Assembly (NCBI GenBank): GCA_036924285.1
Contig: JAYKYS010000007.1
Location: forward strand, 7,812,001-7,876,000
Reading direction: 5' to 3'
DNA from: Asterella californica
Lineage: Eukaryota > Streptophyta > Marchantiopsida > Marchantiales > Aytoniaceae
Length of the DNA: 64,000 nt
This document shows, piece by piece, positions 44,070 through 56,800 of this stretch. Position 1 is the stretch's first letter. Every line of letters starts with the position of its first letter. The notes under the pieces were generated by a model. The model had not been told where the DNA came from, made no database searches, and saw only the letters and a program-made list of their open reading frames with translations. The position numbers and the translations under genes are program-made.

Positions 44070-46988
44070 GACGGTGCAAATGACGCGATCAACTGTCAGC
44101 TTGAAGACTCTGCTCTTGCGCTAGAATCAGCTTTTGCTTCATTGACGGTCCCGATGGGACATTTTCCGAGATATCTACACAAGTCAATGGCGCTGTTCCG
44201 CCATCGCGTGGCTGCAGGGTCTGAGTGGAAAGAATGGAGCAGGCGTCCTCGTCTTGGGAGGAGTCCGTGTCTGATCTGAGCTCCGTTTGCGTCTCAGTGG
44301 TGGAGATGTCACGCATAACTTTCGATTGCGGTCTCTGTTTGAAAGTCAAGATCGAGGACTTTTAAAAACGGTTTGAACAGTGCAAGTAAGCGCAGACTTC
44401 AGAAGTTGTCGACAAGAACACTGTCAGTATATTCTCTCTTTTGCCCTCTTCTTGACGAGAGTGTAAGTGGTTTGGTTCGGCACATAAGGAAAAGTAGTCT
44501 GACGGATGAGTCACAGTCGCAACTCTCCTCGATAACTTAGACAGTCTTTTGTTTGGCTTGGCTTTCTTTCTCTTGTCGACAAATCATCCCGTTCGTACTC
44601 TACACGTAACATGGGAGAAACCACACAAGGGTGGGATAAACTGCTCCAGCAGAGTGCGGAACTTTCTTGATCCCTTTGCTATGATACTGTTACTATTTTC
44701 TCCAAGTCCGCCTTTGCTTTTCAAGCCAGCAGCGTCCGACGTGAACTTCGATTACCAGCTATAAGGAGGGATAAATAATTAGAAACAAGTTAATTTCCTG
44801 AGTTCATAACTTTGTAAGCAGCTATTCTCCGATCGAGTTTACATCAGTCTGGCCGAACTTGAAATGACGACATTTTGTACCCACCAGCTCAACGAATGGA
44901 CTTGCCGCATGGCATTTACATCGAGACGGTCTTGGTAAATGCCACTCTCCTCGTCAGCAGCTTTCATGCAAGGCTTTTTCTTCCGAGTGAGGCGAAGGGC
45001 TGAGAATCGTGAAATCTTTCCCCGTTCAAATTGCATATTCTGCTCGAGTATGAATCTTCTCAACAAAAAACTGCACAGTTTACGCTTCCAACGCTGTCAT
45101 TACCTGTAAATCCGCAAGTAAAACATGGTACCGTAGCACAACGTGGATCTAAGTTTTTATGGGTCGGTACTTCTCTGACTTTGCCGGCTATGATTACACG
45201 ATTTGACCGCTCTGTCCGGACGCTGCGGACACAACCCTTTATACAGTACAGTAAGACCTAACAGTAGGGTTAACCTGTAGTTTCGGTGCGTCCAGGGGAA
45301 ACTCAAATGGGCACCAAGCGTAGGAAGGCAACCGATGTAGTAAAAGTTTTGTCACACAACATTGAAATCTGCTTCAGTTTTCCTTCCTTGTCACATGATA
45401 TGAAGTTTCCACACACTGGACATACTGCTTCTATCGGAACCAAGAACGCAGATCTCTCTACCTGTAATCGGCTCGTGTATGATTGCGGACACCACCTGGA
45501 CATGCCATAAACCCTAGTTTAAGTACAAACTCACCTCTGAGTGCAGAAAAAGAGGAAAGCGTGTACACCAGTTTAACTTTCAGTTGCCCCTCATCGGAGA
45601 ATAAAAGGTTTGAGTCGACGCATTTTACTACTTGTGGTGTGTGGAGTGTGTTACTGTTGACTCTACTACAATAGTGTACGTTACTTCGTGTATCTCATAC
45701 ATGCGTCATTCCTCATACATCCGTTATTTCTAAGACCGACGATTCTTCAAGATTATCGTCGAAGTGAGTGCTGCGTTTACTGAATCCCAGCACTCACTTT
45801 AAACGTGTTAATACTTCTGTGTCAATATAGTCGAGTCATATATGTCTTCACCAAACTCCCATGAACTTAATGATCCTTCGAAAGGGACGGGGAAGCACGA
45901 ACATGAATGGACAGAAACTTAATCGACGATAGATATGGAAATCAGAACACGGGTACCACGACTGACTGTCGCATAGGAAAGGCATAGCACCCGAATGATA
46001 GGTACGCCAAGTGTCATAGTCGTTCCGTGATTGTGAGGGAGCTTCAAAGACGCTCAGAGTAGTGTAATTGAATGGATTACAGAATCAGACCGAAGTTGAT
46101 TTTCTACATCCAGTGCAGATCTTAAGTTGATATTCACAGAGAGATGATAAGATATATAAGCTCAAGATATGAGAGAATGATTCTCTACAACTACCGAATG
46201 TTGTAAGAGAACTACATCCAGCTGGATACGTGAAAATGGAGTTATCCATAGAAGTTCCGCGTTGCGGAGTTGAGAGTGTGATACGGTTATCTGCACGCCA
46301 CACCAGCCGCCCCTACTCCATTTCGGATTCTCACTGCACTGGAAGCCACAGAAAATTTCTCAGCTACTGAAGAAACTCAAGGCGAAAGGCACAAGGCAGA
46401 AGGTAAAGCGCAAGTATCAGATCTCGGAAATCTCTTACATGAAAGCTGAACCTGGTCCACGAGATGCATCCACACGAAGGTCCTCCTTCGGATTTAGTAC
46501 TGAGCTTCTTGATTATCTCTGCTTCTCTTTAGCAGAGTCCCTCCCTGCAGAGATTCTGTACGTCTTTCTTCTCACAACAACCGAGTGACAACCGTCGCTT
46601 CCTACGTTGGATATCTTATCCTGGTGTAGAATCGAGCAATGTGACGACGCTTCACGACAATGATCCAAAGCTAAGTCATATCCGGCCACTCCCTAGTTTG
46701 AATGTTTCCTGATGAACTACCGTCTGAAAAAGCGAGCGGTTCCCTCAGTTCCCTCAGTTTACTGGCGCTGGTCTGCAGTTTGACGCGGCTCCCCGCGGAC
46801 ACCAGTACCTTTCACAGCAATGCACTACTTCCCCATAAACTGGCGACTTTGCTCGCTTTAAAGCGTGTACATACGAGGAGCAGAGAGCACAGAGTGTACC
46901 CGCCCAGCTCCAGCCGCGTTCTTGCGGCAGAGTTACATTGTCACTCGGACGAATAGATCACACCGTTCGGCAGTTCCAGAGTGAGATC
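44070..46988 (-). other. GC-balanced region downstream of EMB1270; possible 3' UTR and unrecognised exons
   Basis: Base composition here matches the gene island rather than the AT-rich block. Minus-strand open segments exist at 44089-44349 (acidic and Ser/Thr-rich; preceded on the minus strand by CTTTCAAACAG, a plausible splice acceptor), 44839-45066 (a lysine-rich part, then RLDVNAMRQVHSLSWW followed by GT) and 45303-45503 (CPVCG...C, only a partial zinc-ribbon pattern). Together they could be exons of one more minus-strand gene, but I cannot join them in phase or name a family. The part nearest 46988 may be 3' UTR of EMB1270. Confidence 0.3.
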
Positions 46989-49900
46989 TCACACCCTCCA
47001 AGGACTTGGAGCCTGTTTGGAGCTCTCAGCTGGCAGACCGAGTGCTACTTCAGGCATTTTGGCTTTCTTAGCTCTTTCTTTTGCAATCTTCTCTGCCCTG
47101 CCTTTGACATCTGCTGCAATAGCCTCTGCGCGTCTTCCTTCCTCCAAATTTACAAATCTCATGAACTTCTTGGGCCGCAGTGATGCTCCCATTTTCTGCT
47201 CTATCTGCTGAAACGCGGGAACTAAGTCACTAGGAATCCAAGCCTCGTCATGAACGTGCATAGAGCTGACTTCCGGTGGACACGGTCTGTCTTCCAGCTC
47301 TAAGTCAAGACATTTGGGAGAATCTTTTAGCCACATTCGAAGAGAATGCCCTTTGGCTATGAGTACACCAGCTCGAGTCTTCGAAACGAGGAATGGAGAA
47401 CCCATAGCCCACAGATGTGACTTCAACGTCTTACTCACGGAAAGATGGTTGCTCCTTTTACTGCTGCCCACTACCAGAAGCACCGACTTTGGCGACAAGG
47501 GTCTGCCTGTCAGTGCTGCATCCTGCGCACCAAAGAAAGCCTTGTTACAGCCCAAAAGCGTCTGGCAAACATTGCAACACCTTCATGCCCCAAAGATCAT
47601 TGCAAAAACTGTTTCTAATACCTGCTGAGAATCAGCTACTAATGCGAGCGTAAATACAACTATTGCGGCCTCGCTTTCTCCGCGGTAAGAAAAGAGCTAA
47701 CGACTCCGTTGTAAGGAGCCATTTTGAGCTTCTGACAGAAGCTCGCTGTCAGAAGCTCAAAATGGCTCCTTACAACCTCCGTTTGGAAGTGCTAGAGGAT
47801 ATACTGCTAGCGGTGAAACCATGACGCGAAGAAAACGTAAACTTCCGATCTCAGAAAACTTTTGGCTTTTGGGGACTAAAACCTTATACAGAGGAGACGT
47901 AGAGGATGACATAAGTCCGAACCTGCATTTCCATCAGCCAGAGGTGCAAAGCCACGAGGGAGGCACCAGGAGAAAGCTTGCAGAGATCAGCTTCCCAGTC
48001 GCCTTCTTCGACCCTACAAATTCAGTCAGTTTGGCGCTCGATTAAGCATGTGGTTTGAGCTGAGAATGAGAACGGGTCAGTGTGATAAAGATTCCGAACC
48101 TGCTACGAGTCCACAGACAACGGGATAGCTTTGAGTATGTGTGACTAGAAGCTCTACACTGGACAGCAGTCATATCAAACTTGTTCTGTAGGATCTCTCA
48201 GGCTGTTATTATCAGGTGCACATTTCACGGATTTCATATCCAATGTATTCAGCATAGCCACCGCAACAAACTCACATCACAGCTCAAATAGGTGCAAACG
48301 ATGAGCTCCTTGCATAGCTGAAGGTATGTACCTGAAGAATTCTCGACCATAAATATTCTTATCAACAGCGGACTGGAATATGTAAGCTGCTAACGCACGC
48401 TTTTCGAATGCCCAGAGAAGATCTTGCAGGACATTCAAAAGACCAGATCCGCTACCAATGCCAGAGGCCTGAAGTGTTGTGGTCAGGTCGTCTACATCCG
48501 CAAGTAATGAACTACCCCTCTCTGTCAAGAGTCTGGGGTCCAAAGTTTATTTACAATTGTCAGAAAGGCGTCGCTAGTAGGGAAGCTCAACAAGAATGTG
48601 CATAACTTCACAGCTCATGCGGAAGGCGTGAACAACTCACTCAATGTTGACACCGAAAGATACTCACGACCAGTAGCAAGTGATTGATGGGTACGATTTC
48701 ACTGACTGACCAAGACAATTACTGAAACTATTCAGGAGGCTGGCGTTTTCAGCTGAATTAAGCATCTTTGCTGGGAAGAATACGCACAACTAAAGCTTAC
48801 TTAGCTAAATGAAGCTTTTCTGACGGTTGCTTTAAAGTTCTTCCTTGTTCTCGGTACATATGATTTATAAGCGAACGTACCTAAGAGGAAGCGGAAATCC
48901 AGCTTCTTGCAGAGCTTTCAGGAGGAAGAGGGCATCTTTTCTTTCCTCGCATTTACTGGCAGCTCCAATTACGCAAGTCCACGTAACATAGTTTGACATT
49001 ATACCCTCTTCCTGCATCTTTCTCAGCTTGACAATTGCTGCTTGGTAGTTACGTTCTTTTAAATATCCATCAATCAGTGACGTGTACTGAGTCACGTTAA
49101 CATCCACACCAGCCTCAACCATTTCATCAAACACATTTTCTGCACCTTCTGTATCTCCAGTTTTTCCATAAGAATCCATTAACTTTGTCATTGTGGTCGC
49201 GGACGGCTCAAGACCTCGCTCCTTCATACGGGATACCATAGCCTGACTGAGATCAGGTTTACCGGATCTTCGATATACATCGATGATGACGTCGTACGTT
49301 GTCTCATCAGGTTGTATTCCCAGCTCTTGCATTTCACTGAAGCACGCTGTGGCTGCTTCCCACATTTGGAGCTGACCATATGCAGAAAGTAGCAAGGTAT
49401 ACGAGGCACGATTAGGTGCACAGCCCGCCTTTCGCATTTGTTGAAGCAGAGCATATGCTTCACCTACCAGCAAGCGCCGGCTGTACACGTGAATCAGAGT
49501 ATTGTACGTAACAGTGTCGGGAAAAAATCCAACATCTTTCATCCCCTGAAACACTTGAGCTGCCTTTTGGAAGTCTCCAACTTTGCTGTATAAACTGATC
49601 ATGGAATTGTAGACAAAGGTGTCAGGTTGGAAACCCGATTGCTGCATCTCCTTGAGTGTGATTTCTGCGTCCTCGGGACAACCTACCTTGGAATACAAAC
49701 CAATAAGAACCTTAAATGCCAGGACTGGCAGGAAGTAGCCTCTCATCCTTGACTCTTGATATATATTTTTAGCTTTCACCACGTTAAGGTCCTTTGTGAA
49801 AGCCTGCAGCATGAGCATATCAGTTCCCATGTCTGTTGGTAAATCCAACTCTTTGAATCTTTGGTAGGCGTTATCAGCTTCCGCTACACTTCCCCCTCTG

Positions 49901-52479
49901 AGAAGAGCTTCAAGTATGGCACTTGCAAAGCTTGGACTGGGACTTGCACCCTCCAGAATCATCCTCTCCAGCAAGCTATCTAGTCGTTCGAGGCGACCAC
50001 ATTGGGCAAGCGCGGGTAGAACAGATTTGTAATCTTTAGTCGAGATAGCAAGACCCAGTTTACTAGTATCTTCCAGAACCGACTGGGCCTTCCCCCATGA
50101 CTGCTGAATGATGTATGCTTTTGCTATGGCAACGTGGAGGTACGAGTCTTTAACAGCACCACATTCACCCAGCATTCGCTGGAGTAGCTCGTAACCTTGT
50201 TCAGGATCGCCCGTTCTGCAGGAAGCTAGAACCGCACTTCTGAAGCAGCTCGCATCAGGCGTCAGTCCCAGATCCTCCAGCTCCTTGAAAGACTGCAGGG
50301 CCTGCTCCGGCATTCCTGCCAGCTCATAGGAGACAATGAAAGATCTTAGTATTTTCAAATCAGGTACTTTTCCCCAAGCTTTCAGTGTCACCAACTCTTC
50401 ATCGGCTTCCCTGAATCTCTCCCCATTCGCAAGGATTACAATCAGCTGCTCCCGTACTCTGTCACGGATTGGGGATGAAAACGACGTAACAAGCGCCTTG
50501 ACCTCGTCGAATTTCTGAAATTTCACGTAAGCATTCAGCAGAACATCCACTACAGACGGGTCCACGCTTACACCGTGATCATGTGCATCCTTGAAAGCCC
50601 TCTCTGCTGCATCCAAGAGTCCCGCGTTGGCAAATGTGGTGCAGAGGGCTACTGGGTCGTATCCAGCATTACGCATGTCTTCACACAAACTTCCAATGTC
50701 ACTGGCCAGGCCTTCCTTTTGATAGAGTCGAAGCAAAAGACCACACTGACCAAGGCCAGGTTTAAGTCCTCTCCTCAGCATACTCTGATACGTAGGTAAT
50801 ACTTTACCTACCTGACCAGAATTGAGGTAAACATCGAGCATGACAGAAGACGCGAGACCATCCGGCTGGATTCCCGCCTTCAGCATACGCTCGATGGTCC
50901 CCTCGGCTTCCTTATACATACTTGCTTTGGCATAAGCACATATCATGGCACTATATGTATTCAAAGAGGGCCTTACATTTGCCTGCTTCATATCTGCAAA
51001 AATTCGCTCTGCCTTCTTCACCAAGCCTGCTTTACCAAGACCGTCAATCAACACCGTGAAAGTTATGGTGTCCGGAAGTCGCCTGCTGAGTTTCATCTGC
51101 TCGTACAGCTCAAGTGCCTTCTCCGTAAGATTCTTCTTTCCATACATGTGAATCATAGTGTTGAAAGTGATCTCGTCTGGATTTCGTCCTGCTTCCTTCA
51201 TTTGTCTCAGGATCAGTTCGACATCTCCAACTCGGCCCTTCTTGGCATAGGCAAAGAGAATGGAGTTGAAAGTGATGGCATCCGGGACACATCCTTTTAC
51301 TTTCATGGTCTGGTATGCCTCTTCAGCAAGATCATCTAATCCACACCTCCCGTAAACAGATATCATGGCATTGAAAGTCCAGATGTCTGCTTGACATCCT
51401 TGCTCTTTCATCTCGTTGTGGATTTTCACTGCATCTTCGTAACATTTGTTGCTGCTGCACGCACTGATGAGGGTATTGTAGGTCACAGTATCCGGGCGCA
51501 AACCAGCTTTCCAGATCTCCCCCAGTAAGTCCATCGCCATTCCCGGTTTCAGACCAGCCTTGGCTCGACCGCTGATGAGTGTGTTATATGTCACAAGATC
51601 TCGTTCACAGCCCTTCAGCAGCATAATTGTCAAAATCTCCTGCATTCTCTGAAAATTTCCATACCTAGCATGGACACTTAACATGGAGTTGAATACCTGA
51701 ACGCAATGACCCAATTCCGGTTCTGCTCTTTGAAATAGCTCTTCAGCCAATTGTACCTGATTCACTCTTCCCAACACCCCTAGAATGGCTGAAAGCATCC
51801 GGTTGTTCGGAGTGTACCAGCGCTTCATGTTCAACCATTCAAAAAGCTCAAGTGCTCTCTGCCAGTTCGTGAAACCCACCTGCTTTACCACTAAGCAGTA
51901 ATCATTGGGAGCCAACTGTTCAGACCAGCGCTCTAAGAGATCCGCCACAGTCTGCTCCGGCTGTAACTCACACAAAGCCTCTGTAAGCCTTTGCACTCTC
52001 TCCCTCCAATCTGTGGCCTTCAGGAGGGCCAATTTTGACATTCTCCACCGCTTCTGCTTTCCACAGAGCAGCTGATAATCAGACTGTACAACTCGACAGC
52101 TTTCGAAACTGACAGCTGGCATTGAATGCTCATCAGGGTGAGCATTCTTGTGAATTCCACCTTCGACCACTTCCTTTCCCCTCCCTCTACCGGGAGGAGT
52201 GAATTGAAGTGAGGGTGAGGCTTCTTGGTCATCGCACTTCTCGACATTTTCAGTCACTAACAGCGGCGGCTGCTGCTCCTGCTGCTGCAGCTGATTGCTT
52301 GATGACTCTGTGAGTTTAGTATACAGGTGAGGCCAGCGAACTCCAGGATTCGCACGGTCGTAAATGAAGGCGTGAGTTGGATGATGGGAGGAGGGAACTG
52401 ACGTCTGAGATTTATCATGAGCAGAAATTCTCCGTCCTCTTGTGCAAGCTGAGCACAAGGACGCTATACTCACCGGCAT
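46989..52479 (-). CDS. EMB1270: Plastid PPR-SMR protein, EMB1270 (At3g18110) orthologue, four exons, 1474 aa
   Basis: Minus-strand exons: 52479-48881, 48532-48332, 48013-47923 and 47522-46989. All introns are GT-AG and phases agree. Residues 1-130 are a Ser/Gln-rich, plastid-transit-like leader. DWRERVQRLTEAL and NDYCLVVKQVGFTNWQRALE then match the region before the first repeats in EMB1270. About 200-1190 is an array of more than twenty P-class PPR motifs (VTYNTLISACS, TFNAMISVYGRCGL). The C-terminus (about 1200-1440) has RLLTERGSSLL, LQDLLWAFEKRALA, the SMR-like LSPGASLVALHLWL, then SPKSVLLVVG, GVLIAKGHSLRMWLKDSP and LRPKKFMRFV. Length is close to the Arabidopsis protein (about 1440 aa). 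In Arabidopsis the protein is embryo-essential and reported to work with CFM2 in splicing plastid group II introns. Reading straight through intron 1 gives a false stop after five codons (48865). Recognition rests on remembered family sequence. Confidence 0.93.
47708..47776. repeat. Perfect 30-bp hairpin in EMB1270 intron 3
   Basis: The arm at 47709-47738 starts TTGTAAGGAGCC and ends TTCTGACAG. It is the exact reverse complement of 47746-47775. The loop is 7 nt (AAGCTCG) and one more G-C pair closes outside. It sits wholly inside the 400-nt third intron (47523-47922), so EMB1270 pre-mRNA would fold into this stem. It could be a tiny inverted-repeat insertion, a small-RNA source or a splice-affecting structure. 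Confidence 0.9.
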
Positions 52480-53897
52480 TGCGTAACAACGGACGACTCA
52501 GATTTTCACCCGCTCCATGTTCCAGACATTATATTGCTAAAACTTGAGGTTTCTCTCCACGCATCCATCTGTACTGCTGTCCAGGTAGGAAACCACAGAC
52601 TGCTCCCAACTCTACGAGGAACGCAACTGCTGGGAGATTCACCATAGAACGTCCTGTCATCGATGCATTTTTCACATCCCAAGTTCGAACCAAGCTGTTT
52701 GAGATTTAGCTCCAATATCCAGGCAGAATCCTGCTTCTCCAAACGCTACACAGAAGCCAGACTCGGACGAACAACTGTCTTCCACGCGTAGACACCCTGC
52801 AGTTTCAAAGGTCCTCGTACCCTCGAACGAGCAAACGAACAGGTCTTCGCTTATCGAGTCACTTTTCAGCGCGCGATGATACGCTGTTACCCAACTCAAA
52901 CCTTGTCCTACACCTGCGGCAGCAGATCCCACACAATCCTCCTCCGAATTCGAAGTATCAACGATTTACCATCTACTGTCCTCACCACTACCTCGGAAAA
53001 CACATACACAGGAAGGGAGGGAGGGATTCACCGACCTCACGTAATCCTCTCATCGTCCTCTGCCCACCGTCCAGTACAAGTCATTCGTTCTTCTTCATTC
53101 AAGTAACAACACCAGGAGGCAGTAAAGAAGGGCAGGCTGTGCGCGCTTTCGGAACCCCTCTTTCTTTCTAATTCTTTTCTCGAGCCATTGGCAATAGCGT
53201 GGCGATCCGCTGATGGCCCACCAAAAAGTGGGCTTCCACGTCCACAGTAGGGTTACAAGTGCTAACAGGCCACGTTGCATTGGACGAAGGAAGCCACACA
53301 GCTCTCGGAGCTCGTGGCTGCGCGTCCTGGATACTTGGGTTTATCCCCGATGACAACCACGTGGCAAAACCACAGGCTTTGAAGAAGCGGCTCCTCTAAT
53401 TCGTTGAGAGCTTTGTGCCGGGAAAAGCAGCACCCATAGTGCAAATTAGAGAATGATGCGTTTCCTTCGTATCTCCTACCGCTTCTGGTTCGTCTTCGCG
53501 GAGGATCCATCATCAAGCATCAAAAGTGGGGAGGGAGCTGTTGAAGTTCTAGGAGACTTGTCGCTTTTTCATTAGCCTCTGGTCAGCTCCTCAGAGAGCC
53601 ATTCATAGGGTGGTGGTTCTGCCGGAGCTAAATAGTTGGGGTGCATGTTATGAGCAACCGGTTAGCACATCTGAAAGCGTCATCCTCCTGTATATTGAAG
53701 AGAAAGGGAAGAATCTGAACAATCTGACAGTTGCTAGAGTATTAGAGGAGAAGAAGAGGAGAGCGGGGAGCTGATTGTCCTGTTTCTGTTGGAGAAGAAA
53801 TTCCGCTGTCGCTAGTTGGGTCCGATTTTGATGGAGGGACAATTGCTCGCTTGCGACGAGTATTTCTAGTTTTGTTATTTCACGAGCAGCACCATCT
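52480..53897. promoter_or_regulatory. Shared divergent upstream region of EMB1270 and TERC
   Basis: 1418 bp separate the two start codons, which face away from each other, so this stretch must hold both 5' UTRs and promoters unless an undetected gene lies between. Minus-strand open frames at 52506-52742 and 52672-52932 and several at 53095-53516 have no recognisable product; those next to 52479 could be upstream ORFs in the EMB1270 leader. I could not place a convincing TATA box for either gene. Confidence 0.6.
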
Positions 53898-56800
53898 ATG
53901 GCTGCATCTCTCTGCAGCCCGGTGCTGAGGTCGGTGAACTTGGATCGCCAGTTCCACTGTTACGGGAAAGGCGGATGGAGAGACTCTGCCTATCGGCAAC
54001 CAAAGGTAAGCTCCGCAGCTCAATAGCAATTTTCCGTTGCAGACTTAAGTTTTGGGCAGAGCTACGATTGCCGGCGTGAGCTGTGGACACATCTTTTTCT
54101 GCATCACAAAACCCCTGAATTTTGGCGAACTAACGACTCTCTGTACACCGTCGGCATGCTCTTCTTCGAGTTCCAACCTCCAAAACTCTCAGGGCAAGCG
54201 CGAAAATATGCATATAGGTGGAAGGAGTTAGAGGGAGCTTTTCTCTCTTCGTTCTGAGCATTCATAACACTAAGGAGGAAGAGATAGAACATCGGCTTGA
54301 GCTAGCCGGCGTAGTTATCGTTGGAATATCAAGCCGTAAATTAGCACGACCTGTCGGAAAGTGCACGACTGATGCCGTACACGGTGGTTCTCCGCTGTAC
54401 AATCCTGTATCAAGCGTTCTGGAGTGAATGATTCTAATCGCTTTCTAGCGTCATTCAAGAACGGAACTTGTTTTTCCGGTTCCTGACGAAAGTGTTATAG
54501 GCTTCAGTTGGCTATCTTCGAACTCTGAAGCAATTGATCTTCTTGAGGTTGCTGTTAGTACTCAAATTGACTGCTGTCATGTGCTTGAAAAGTAGTTCAG
54601 CGGCTGACGCATTAAACTCCTTCTATGTCAGGTGGCTTTGCTGATGAACTAGACTTTCCTAATTCGTAATAATTTGTACCATTTTTGCTGGTTAGATTTT
54701 TTTGTTTTTTGTTTTTATATATATATAGTTGTAGTTTCTCATGGTCTGTTAGCCTCGTGGATGATTTCTGGTGTCCACGTTACTTGGGATTTCCGTTTAG
54801 GATCGCAGCGGTTGTGTATGTAGCCTCTTCTGGATCAAATGTGTGAAGTGCCACTACCCTCAGGTCCGGAAGGTGATGAAAGTCTTAGATCCAAACTTGT
54901 TTAAGAAAGTCTTAGATCCAAACTTGAGCAGTGCAGTGATCCAACTGACAATGCCGCGACTCACATAAATTAATGCAGCAGGGTTTCCTTGAGTATGTGT
55001 TCTTTACATGAACCGTTCATCTGTTTGTTCTTCCATTGTGTTCTGGCCACTCCTGTCAAAGGGATCATATCGTTAAGGAACTCGATTAGTTATCGGACAG
55101 TCATGGACACCTCCTGGAGTAATAGCCTCTTGTAGACAGTCATCTTAATGGAAGAACCCCATCCCTGTCACCTTTGTTTCTGAGTCTTACCGCGCGACTT
55201 TGTTGAGCACATTCATGGTAACTGTTAAGAGTGTTTCGGCGGCCTCAATGTAAGCGATGCTTAAGCTCCTCGTATTGGCTTGTGGCAGGGGGTCCCAGCT
55301 TTGGTACGGCATGCGTGTGGTGGACCATACTCTAGCAGCAATACATTCCAGCTATCAGCTCGCCAAGTAAACTATGGTAACGTATCCACAATGTAGCTTA
55401 TGGATATCAGTCTCCGTGCCTCTTCAAATGCGAAGTTCCCCGCTAGACAGGTCGTAGTTGCTCCATGAATAGACTCGATACATGAGTATATATGCATTAG
55501 AGTTTTTAGACGCTTCTGTCTTGAGTTGAAAAGAAACATGGTACTTCTGAGAACTGAAGAAGGACAGGCTATGGCGGCAGGCTATTCGAGGAGAGCTTCT
55601 TCGAGGTCTCTCCTTGTTCGAGGTGCCACAGAGTCAGGAGATGGCGATCGCCGAACATCAGGTATGACTCGTGGTGTTGAAGAGCATATAGGGCTGAAAC
55701 AGAGATAGCCGTGGTTAGGATTTAACTGGTCAGTGGGATTCGGATTTGAATTTGGTCATCTTATTAACGGAAAGTCACAATTGTTCTTCCAGTCTCTACG
55801 GAGGATGACAAAACAGAGATTAGCTCCGCGAAGGAGCAGGGTACACAGCATCATAAAGGGAGTTTGCTTCACAGCCCAGAAACGAATGACGGGCTGACAG
55901 ACTTTGGAGAAGAAACTAATGGTCGAGGCTTGTTGCATAGTCCTGAAACAAATGAGGGTGACTTCCGAGAAGAAAGTAATGGTGCCAGTGCATCTGTACA
56001 AGCGGAGACGAGCAAGGGTGGCACCGAAGATGCACGTTTAAGGCTCGAGGAAAGTTTAGGTGCTGCTGTGGTTGAGGTTGCTGAAAAGGTCGCGGAAGTT
56101 GCAGCCGAGGTCGTATCGGAGACTGTGGAAGTGGCAGTACAAACTGTATCAGCAGTCGGAGAAATTGTAGATACTCCACTGACAGTTGAAGAACCTGGAC
56201 TGGATCAAGGAGTGGCGTTGAAAACAGTTGCCTTTTGGGTAAATAACCTCGAAACCTGTAATTCTGAGTTTAGGGTATTGCAAATGATCGGACATCATCT
56301 TACTGTAGAAGAACTTGAAGACCACGCAACCTAGCTGTCATATATCTTGCATCTCCTGGACTGATCAGTGCCCTGATGAGTTGGAAACTTCTTGAGGATT
56401 GATCACCTTTTCTATTCATCTATAGCCTGACCTTCTTCGCTAGGTGCTGATGAAGTCAGAGACGAGATTGAGGTGCATGCAGAGGCAAGGGTGTATTACC
56501 TGCAAGCTCTGCGTGTGATATCTGGTAGTTAGGTACTTGAGTGTACAGCTACTCCTTACCTACAGTGTGTCAGTGAATTTTGTGCAGAAAACTCTTACTA
56601 ATCTTTTCGCGTGTCGCGTACCTTTGGGGCTGGTTAGTTGCCCTGTTTATTGATTGCTTTATGAACAGACTTATGCACACTCTTATTGCACACTCTTATT
56701 TTTTCAGTTCTTAATACTTGCTAGATTTTTCTGTGCACTTCCGTTTTATTATGCATTAGAAAAACTACACGCATGGCTCTGCCTGCACCACATAGTGTAC

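Noticed and set aside
48865..52479. A single-exon 1204-aa PPR protein
   Set aside because: The last five codons are intron sequence after a clear GT donor. The family continues with a conserved SMR-type tail found in phase in three downstream exons.
53095..53516. Several overlapping minus-strand frames between the two genes
   Set aside because: Mutually overlapping frames without conserved motifs, located where promoter and leader sequence are expected.
55864..56334. 156-codon open frame as an independent gene
   Set aside because: It is exon 3 of TERC read past its donor at 56238; upstream and downstream joins restore a TerC-family protein.
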